A stretch of DNA of 11,019 nucleotides, taken from positions 1 through 11,019 of the forward strand of contig CABUKW010000101.1 in assembly GCA_902492275.1 (NCBI GenBank). The letters are read 5' to 3'. A program made the translations under genes and the position numbers. The notes under the pieces are model-generated. The model made no database searches, had not been told where the DNA came from, and saw only the letters and a program-made list of their open reading frames with translations. Below are positions 6,963 through 11,019 of the stretch, in pieces. Positions within the stretch are counted from its first letter, which is position 1. The number at the start of each line of letters is the position of its first letter. The stretch comes from an uncultured Peptococcaceae bacterium. GTDB lineage: Bacteria > Bacillota > Peptococcia > Peptococcales > Peptococcaceae.

Positions 6963-8011
6963 GAAGCAGCTATTTAGACCATGACGTGACAATTCTGTTA
7001 AAGGATATCACCGGTTTGGTAGAGCCGCAGTCGGCGGCAGAACGGGAGAAAAAAATTCAGTCTGGGGTCCATTATTGCGAGATGCTGCCTTTGGAATATT
7101 CGCCGTCGGCAGCTTATCAAACAGCCTATGAGGCTGCCTTGGAAACCTATGCCAAACCTACTGCAGAAGCGGTTGCCTTACTGGCGGAGCAGATTTTGCA
7201 GAAAAAAGGATGCCGTGTGGTTTTGGTTTCCTTGGCTCGAGCTGGAATTCCCATCGGAATTTTATTAAAACGGTACTTGCAGAAAAAATATAAATTGGAA
7301 GTTCCCCATTATGCAATTTCTATTATTCGTGGGCGAGGGATAGATGGCAATGCTATGGCTTTTTTATTGGAGCGCTATCAACCGGAGCAACTGCAATTTG
7401 TAGACGGTTGGACAGGCAAGGGCGCCATTTTGCGAGAACTGGAAAAAGCATTGCAACCGTTTCCGGGTGTATCGGCAGAACTGGGTGTGGTGGCCGATCC
7501 GGCAGCCATTACCAAGTTGTGCGGCACCTATGAGGATATTTTAATTCCCAGTTCTTGCTTGAATTGCACGGTGTCCGGTTTGTTGAGTCGTACTTTTTTG
7601 CGGTCCGACCTGATTGGTCCCGCTGATTTTCACGGAGCCGCTTATTATGCAGCGTTAAAGGAGGAAGATGTTTCTTATCAGTTTATCGATGCCATTGCGG
7701 CAAACTTTCCTGAAACCATAGAAACAGCTTGGCCTGTTCGTCCTGCTCATACAGGATTGGAAGAAGTGGCAGAAATTGTGCGGCAATATCACATTAAGGA
7801 TATCAATCTGGTTAAGCCGGGGATTGGTGAGGCGACCCGTGTGTTACTGCGTCGGGTGCCGTGGAAGATTTTAATCAGACGGCAGGAAAAGGACAGCCCT
7901 ATGCTGCGGCATATTTTGCGTTTGGCTGAGGAAAAAGAGGTTCCGGTGGAATATTATCCGCTACAGCGCTATAAAGCTTGTGGTTTAATTCAGGAACTTA
8001 CAGATTTATAA
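6959..8011 (+). CDS. PRTase_1 (StiP-family) protein with C-terminal PELOTA RNA-binding domain
   Basis: The product is 350 residues. ATG 6959 is chosen over ATG 6947 because GGAGG (6949-6953) sits 5 bases before it and it forms the ATGA overlap with the upstream stop; the protein then opens SSYLDHDVTILLKDI, as in the family. Residues 1-255 are PRTase_1: VVLVSLARAGIPIG (87-100) as the pyrophosphate-loop region, AISIIRGRGID (119-129), FVDGWTGKGAI (147-157) as the PRPP-loop equivalent and IPSSCLNCTVSGLLSR (196-211), which includes the conserved Cys200. Residues 265-345 are a PELOTA/L7Ae-like RNA-binding domain with VKPGIGEATRVLLRRVPW (285-302). Databases also call the family cysteine protease StiP; the motifs favour a phosphoribosyltransferase fold. 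It pairs functionally with the TRSP protein. No terminator is obvious after its stop. Confidence 0.88.
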   Translation: MRSSYLDHDVTILLKDITGLVEPQSAAEREKKIQSGVHYCEMLPLEYSPSAAYQTAYEAALETYAKPTAEAVALLAEQILQKKGCRVVLVSLARAGIPIGILLKRYLQKKYKLEVPHYAISIIRGRGIDGNAMAFLLERYQPEQLQFVDGWTGKGAILRELEKALQPFPGVSAELGVVADPAAITKLCGTYEDILIPSSCLNCTVSGLLSRTFLRSDLIGPADFHGAAYYAALKEEDVSYQFIDAIAANFPETIETAWPVRPAHTGLEEVAEIVRQYHIKDINLVKPGIGEATRVLLRRVPWKILIRRQEKDSPMLRHILRLAEEKEVPVEYYPLQRYKACGLIQELTDL

Positions 8012-8052
8012 AAAAATTGTGTTTGCCCGTGGACTTGTCTGAAAAGGCTTTT

Positions 8053-8133
8053 ATGCAGGAATTGGAAAAAATAGTGGATTTCATGTCCAAAATAACGGCA
8101 GAACGGCACTTTTGTTCCTCGATGTATCGCTGA
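8053..8133 (+). CDS. possible 26-residue small ORF between StiP and XRE genes
   Basis: ATG 8053 follows a weak AAGG (8044-8047) and reads MQELEKIVDFMSKITAERHF and six more residues to a TGA at 8131. The frame is open from 7975, with TTG/GTG codons at 8017-8035 that lack a ribosome binding site. The peptide would be amphipathic and helical. There is no family match that I recognise, and chance is a serious alternative in a 147-base gap. Confidence 0.18.
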   Translation: MQELEKIVDFMSKITAERHFCSSMYR

Positions 8134-8147
8134 ATTTTTTTTACAAT
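8119..8147 (+). promoter_or_regulatory. candidate promoter for the XRE gene
   Basis: TACAAT (8142-8147) lies 17 bases after TCGATG (8119-8124), a weak -35 that overlaps the small inverted repeat CGATGTATCG (8120-8129). Transcription would start near 8154, almost at the GGAGG. The repeat could be an operator for autoregulation, but it is short. Confidence 0.3.
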
Positions 8148-8167
8148 AATCTTGGAGGGTGATACAC

Positions 8168-8398
8168 GTGGATTCCAAAAAAATTTTATCTGCCAACTTG
8201 AAGCAATACCGCGCAAAGCATAAATTATCGCAGGAAGAGTTGGCAGCCAGAGCCGAATTGAGTACGCGGGGATACGGAAAGATTGAGCGGGCCGAGGTGC
8301 ATTCTTCCTTGGAAACCTTGGATAAACTTTCTCGTGGGACAGGCTTGTCACAGGCGAACTTGTTATCGGAGCCATTGGAGGTGGAGTTGGGAAGTTAA
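8168..8398 (+). CDS. small XRE-family HTH transcriptional regulator
   Basis: The product is 76 residues from GTG 8168, chosen because GGAGG (8154-8158) lies 9 bases upstream; the alternative GTG 8159 abuts the ribosome binding site. Almost the whole protein is one HTH_3 domain: ILSANLKQYRAKHKLSQEELA (6-26) gives helices 1-2, STRGYGKIERAEVHSSLETL (32-51) the recognition helix and turn, and DKLSRGTGLSQANLL the closing helices. No second domain or metal site is seen. It lies 156 bases after the StiP gene on the same strand with no terminator between them, so it may be cotranscribed and may regulate the PRTase module; its own promoter is also possible. It is convergent with putP. Confidence 0.87.
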   Translation: MDSKKILSANLKQYRAKHKLSQEELAARAELSTRGYGKIERAEVHSSLETLDKLSRGTGLSQANLLSEPLEVELGS

Positions 8399-8406
8399 TT
8401 GGTCAC

Positions 8407-8464
8407 AAAAAAGAAGGATTGTTCCTCTCAATGTTGTCATGTTAGGGAACAGTCCTTCTTTTTT
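8407..8464. terminator. long-stem bidirectional terminator between XRE gene and putP
   Basis: AAAAAAGAAGGATTGTTCC (8407-8425) pairs over 19 bp with 8446-8464 with a single G-U wobble. The loop is long (20 bases). The A6 and T6 ends make it work on both strands, serving the convergent XRE gene and putP. Confidence 0.85.
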
Positions 8465-8487
8465 GTTTCCGCTGAAAAAATAGTCAA

Positions 8488-9984
8488 TTAATTTTCCTTG
8501 GCGTGGGCAACAGCCCGGTCAAATTCTTCCTGCATATCCTGCGATGGTTCTTTGTCCAGCAAAGAGAAAACAACAATGACAACAATGGCCAGAATAAAGG
8601 CCGGCAATAATTCATATACGCTGAAAATGCCGCCTATATGGGTTTTCAGATAATTGAATAAAATCGTGCTGACGGCCCCTACAATAACGCCGGCAATGGC
8701 GCCGTTACGGGTCATCCGTTTCCAATACAGCGACATAAACACAGCAGGACCGAAGGATGCGCCTAAGCCAGCCCAAGCGTAGCTTACAATGCCGAAAATA
8801 GAGCTGTTCGGGTCCATTCCCATCACCAGTGCAATGCCGGCGATCAGCAATACGGCTCCACGGCTGACTAACATGGTTTCTTTTTCACTGGCATGCTTGC
8901 GGAACAGCCCCTGGTAAATATCGTTGGATAAGGCGGAGGACGCTACCAATAATTGAGAAGCTGCGGTAGACATAATGGCCGCCAAAATAGCAGATAAAAA
9001 TACGCCGGTTAAAATCGGATTAAACATTTGGTTGATTAAAACCATAAAAATGGTTTCGTGTTGTCCATCGGCCAACGGTTCCGCCAGATATAAATGGCCT
9101 AATGGACCAATTAACACGGCAGCAGTCAGCGTGATGATTACCCATACCATCGCAACGATGGTAGCCGGTTTGATATCTTTTGGCTTGGCAACGGCCATAA
9201 ACCGCACCAGAATATGGGGTTGTCCGAAATAGCCAAGCCCCCAAGCTAATGAAGAAGCAATCAGCAAAGCGGTAACACTGCCGTCACCGTTGGGAAATAG
9301 CTGCCAAGTGGCAGGGTCAATCTGGGAAAACGTTTGTCCAAAACCGCCGACATAAGAAATCGCCGCTAAGGGAACAAACACTAAGGCAAAGAACATCAGC
9401 ATGCCTTGTACGGTATCGGTGGTACATACGGCCAGAAAACCGCCTAAGAATGTATAAGAAATGATGATTAAGCTGCCTACCAGTAACCCTTGGGTATAGC
9501 TGATGGGAAAAATGGTGGAGAACAGCTTGGCGCCAGCCACAAACATAGAAGATGTATAAATTAAAAAGAAAATGATGCTGGCAACTGCGGTAGCAGTTTT
9601 CAAAATAGAAGAATGATCCCGAAAACGATTTTGTAAATAATCGGGCAGCGTTAAAGAGTTTTGTGAAACTTCCGTGAAGCTGCGCAGGCGACGCGCCACC
9701 AAAACCCAGTTTAAAAAGGTACCGATGGCTAAACCGATAGCTGTCCAAGAAGCTTCCTTAAAGCCAGACAAAGATAGATAAGCCAAACCAGGCAAGCCGG
9801 TCAAGAGCCAGCCACTCATGTCAGAAGCCTGAGCGCTAAGCGCGGTCACCCATGGGTTCAGGCTGCGTCCGCCAAGTACATAGTCGGACACGGACGTATT
9901 GCGCCGCGCATAGTAAAATCCGATACCAATCATGATTACCATGTAAAGCGCAATGACCATAAAAATTGCAAATTGACGATCCAT
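8488..9984 (-). CDS. putP: sodium/proline symporter PutP
   Basis: The 498-residue inner-membrane symporter imports proline with Na+ (SSS family, 13 TM helices). TM2 carries AQASDMSGWLLTGLPG (51-66), whose Asp55 and Ser57 match the E. coli PutP sodium-site residues at identical numbering. GGFLAVCTTDTVQGMLMF (181-198) and AAIMSTAASQLLVASSALSNDIYQ, a stretch known to hold Na+-site Ser/Thr residues, follow. Length is that of E. coli PutP (502). The start is ATG 9982-9984 (MDRQFAIF), with GAGGGGG 6 bases upstream. A longer frame beginning at 10047 is rejected because its first codons are the -35 box. The gene is monocistronic: it has its own promoter and the terminator at 8407-8464. Confidence 0.93.
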   Translation of the reverse strand: MDRQFAIFMVIALYMVIMIGIGFYYARRNTSVSDYVLGGRSLNPWVTALSAQASDMSGWLLTGLPGLAYLSLSGFKEASWTAIGLAIGTFLNWVLVARRLRSFTEVSQNSLTLPDYLQNRFRDHSSILKTATAVASIIFFLIYTSSMFVAGAKLFSTIFPISYTQGLLVGSLIIISYTFLGGFLAVCTTDTVQGMLMFFALVFVPLAAISYVGGFGQTFSQIDPATWQLFPNGDGSVTALLIASSLAWGLGYFGQPHILVRFMAVAKPKDIKPATIVAMVWVIITLTAAVLIGPLGHLYLAEPLADGQHETIFMVLINQMFNPILTGVFLSAILAAIMSTAASQLLVASSALSNDIYQGLFRKHASEKETMLVSRGAVLLIAGIALVMGMDPNSSIFGIVSYAWAGLGASFGPAVFMSLYWKRMTRNGAIAGVIVGAVSTILFNYLKTHIGGIFSVYELLPAFILAIVVIVVFSLLDKEPSQDMQEEFDRAVAHAKEN

Positions 9985-10018
9985 GAAAATCCCCCTCAAA
10001 AATATAGATTGCTTTTCC

Positions 10019-10047
10019 ATTATCGCACAATCTGTCGGAAAAGACAA
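10019..10047 (-). promoter_or_regulatory. putP promoter
   Basis: Reading leftward, TTGTCT (10047-10042) is followed after exactly 17 bases by GATAAT (10024-10019), with TG one base before it (extended -10). The transcript would start near 10012, about 28 bases before the putP ATG. Confidence 0.7.
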
Positions 10048-10304
10048 TGAACGGCAGCCGGCAGAATGGTAATGAAACGGACAAAATATTTTTATTACAG
10101 AAAAATAAGATTATTTTGTATCTTTTCAAGTAAAAAGATAAAAGAAATAACAAAAAGGGGAAAAGCATTTTGTATCGTTTTATAAAGTATGACTGAAAAT
10201 GTGACTGGAAATTGCAGAATTTTTTTAGAAAAAATGCAGAAAATAAAGTTGAAATGATTGACTGCTGTTGCTTGTGCGTTTCAGTTTCAGGATAAAAATT
10301 ATCT
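10048..10304. other. AT-rich intergenic region upstream of putP
   Basis: This is about 257 bases between the putP -35 box and the spoIVB terminator. No open frame with a ribosome binding site stands out on either strand. The sequence is rich in A- and T-tracts (for example 10217-10235, a near-palindromic T7-AG-A6 run flanked by GCA/TGC). It holds the direct repeat listed separately. Its size and the A-tracts suggest a regulatory region for putP, but no known operator was recognised. Confidence 0.5.
10113..10176. repeat. direct repeat ATTTTGTATC, two copies 54 bp apart
   Basis: Identical 10-mers are at 10113-10122 and 10167-10176, each followed within one base by TTTT. A partial inverted copy (ACAAAAT) is at 10081-10087. 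The 54-bp period is close to five helical turns, which would put both copies on one face of the DNA upstream of the putP promoter. In AT-rich DNA chance recurrence is possible. Confidence 0.4.
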
Positions 10305-10335
10305 GAAAAAAGCAGGATGTACGGGACATCCTGCT
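10305..10335 (-). terminator. intrinsic terminator after spoIVB
   Basis: AGCAGGATGT (10311-10320) and ACATCCTGCT (10326-10335) form a perfect 10-bp stem with a 5-base loop. On the minus strand it is followed by T6 (10310-10305). It lies 7 bases after the spoIVB stop. Confidence 0.92.
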
Positions 10336-10342
10336 CTCTTGG

Positions 10343-11019
10343 CTAGGCTGCTGCCTGTTGGGTTGTGTCAGTTTCTTCTAAAATACTGGTTTGTTGCAGC
10401 ATATCGTGAATTAAGATGCCATAGCCTCGTGTAGGGTCATTGATAAATACGTGGGTAACTGCACCGATTATCTTGCCGTTTTGAATAATCGGCGAGCCGC
10501 TCATGCCTTGGACAATTCCACCTGTTTTTTCTAACAGCACCGGGTCGGTCACGCGAATGACTAAACCTTTGCCATCTTTGTGTGTAGGCATGATTTTTTC
10601 AATTTCTACAGTAAAAGTTTCTACTTTGTTGCCATCAATGGCGGTCAGGATTTGTGCTGGTCCCAGTACAATTTCTGATGGTGCAGCAGTGGGCAGCGCC
10701 TGTTGGTAAGGGCTTTCTGTTAATATTTGTCCGTCGGTCAATACGCCGAAAATACCAGCGGCTGTATTTTTTTCAATGGATCCCAAGGATTGATTGCTGA
10801 CAAACCGACCAATTTTTTCACCGGGATAACCGTCAATGCCTTTTTTGATGCCTTGAATGTCTGCTGCAACCAGCTTGCCTTTGAGAATGTTGATTTTGCT
10901 CTGCGTTTCGTTGTTGGAAATCATGTGTCCTAATGCGCCGTATTCCATGGTTTGAGGGTCCACAAAGGTTAAAGTGCCTACACCGCCGGCGTTATCCCGA
11001 ATCAAAAGACCGATGCGGT
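10343..11019 (-). CDS. spoIVB: SpoIVB peptidase (S55 family), C-terminal part, cut by the window edge
   Basis: About 225 residues are visible; the frame continues past 11019, so the N-terminal membrane anchor and PDZ domain are outside. The visible part begins RIGLLIRDNAGGVGTLTF and contains GALGHMIS, with the catalytic His of S55 serine peptidases, and GMSGSPIIQNGKIIGAVTHV, with the catalytic Ser. NDPTRGYGI near the end is the usual family C-terminus. In spore formers SpoIVB is secreted from the forespore and cleaves SpoIVFA, releasing SpoIVFB to process pro-sigma-K. Here a tail of about 20 residues ending in TQQAAA follows the conserved end. The usual downstream spo0A is absent; a terminator and putP come next. 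Catalytic residues look intact, so it is probably functional. Confidence 0.9.
   Translation of the reverse strand, partial: RIGLLIRDNAGGVGTLTFVDPQTMEYGALGHMISNNETQSKINILKGKLVAADIQGIKKGIDGYPGEKIGRFVSNQSLGSIEKNTAAGIFGVLTDGQILTESPYQQALPTAAPSEIVLGPAQILTAIDGNKVETFTVEIEKIMPTHKDGKGLVIRVTDPVLLEKTGGIVQGMSGSPIIQNGKIIGAVTHVFINDPTRGYGILIHDMLQQTSILEETDTTQQAAA

Noticed and set aside
5850..8011. CRISPR array or classical toxin-antitoxin pair in the central block
   Set aside because: No spaced direct repeats are present, and the two main proteins are full-length PRTase-domain enzymes rather than a small toxin and antitoxin.
9317..9748. 143-codon minus-strand frame inside putP
   Set aside because: It is a shadow of putP in another frame; the PutP reading has full family motifs.
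9985..10047. 21-residue N-terminal extension of PutP
   Set aside because: Its first codons are the -35 box of the putP promoter and the transcript would start downstream; from ATG 9984 the sodium-site Asp falls at position 55, as in E. coli PutP.

Overview
The window reads as a low-to-moderate GC Firmicute chromosome. The supporting signs are AGGAGG-type ribosome binding sites, GTG and TTG starts, strong U-tract terminators, and a SpoIVB-type sporulation peptidase at the right edge. The mix of genes (PutP, RluB, two drug-type MFS pumps, a cytidylate kinase-like protein) would fit a Negativicutes or Clostridia-like anaerobe, but no rRNA or other marker is present to settle this.

Left part (1-2957): a possible structured RNA or the 3' tail of a gene ends at a bidirectional terminator. 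It is followed by a leftward LysR regulator (TTG start). The regulator diverges from a two-gene operon encoding a 12-TM MFS transporter and a cytidylate kinase-like protein. A perfect T-N11-A palindrome lies in the divergent gap and overlaps the likely -10 box of the regulator. A near-perfect 18-bp terminator closes the operon.

Middle (3081-5427): a good sigma-A promoter drives rluB (23S rRNA pseudouridine synthase). rluB is tightly coupled to a 14-TM DHA2-type efflux pump, and a terminator follows.

Centre of interest (5476-8398): a small protein resembling a serine-recombinase catalytic domain, but lacking the catalytic Ser and arginine landmarks, precedes two translationally coupled genes. 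These encode a PRTase_2-TRSP protein and a PRTase_1 (StiP)-PELOTA protein. The pair belongs to the nucleoside-like-metabolite pathway usually found near tellurium-resistance (Ter) genes; no Ter, ATP-grasp, HAD or CitE-like partner is visible here. A small XRE-type HTH regulator follows on the same strand. The two PRTases have their own extended -10 promoter. The block is bounded by terminators on both sides and looks like a self-contained module of unknown function.

Right part (8407-11019, minus strand): a long-stem terminator is shared by the convergent XRE gene and putP (sodium/proline symporter). The putP promoter is clear, with about 250 bases of AT-rich sequence upstream that holds a repeated 10-mer. 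Beyond that lie a terminator and the C-terminal half of spoIVB, whose N-terminus is outside the window. No spo0A follows spoIVB, although that is the usual order in spore formers.
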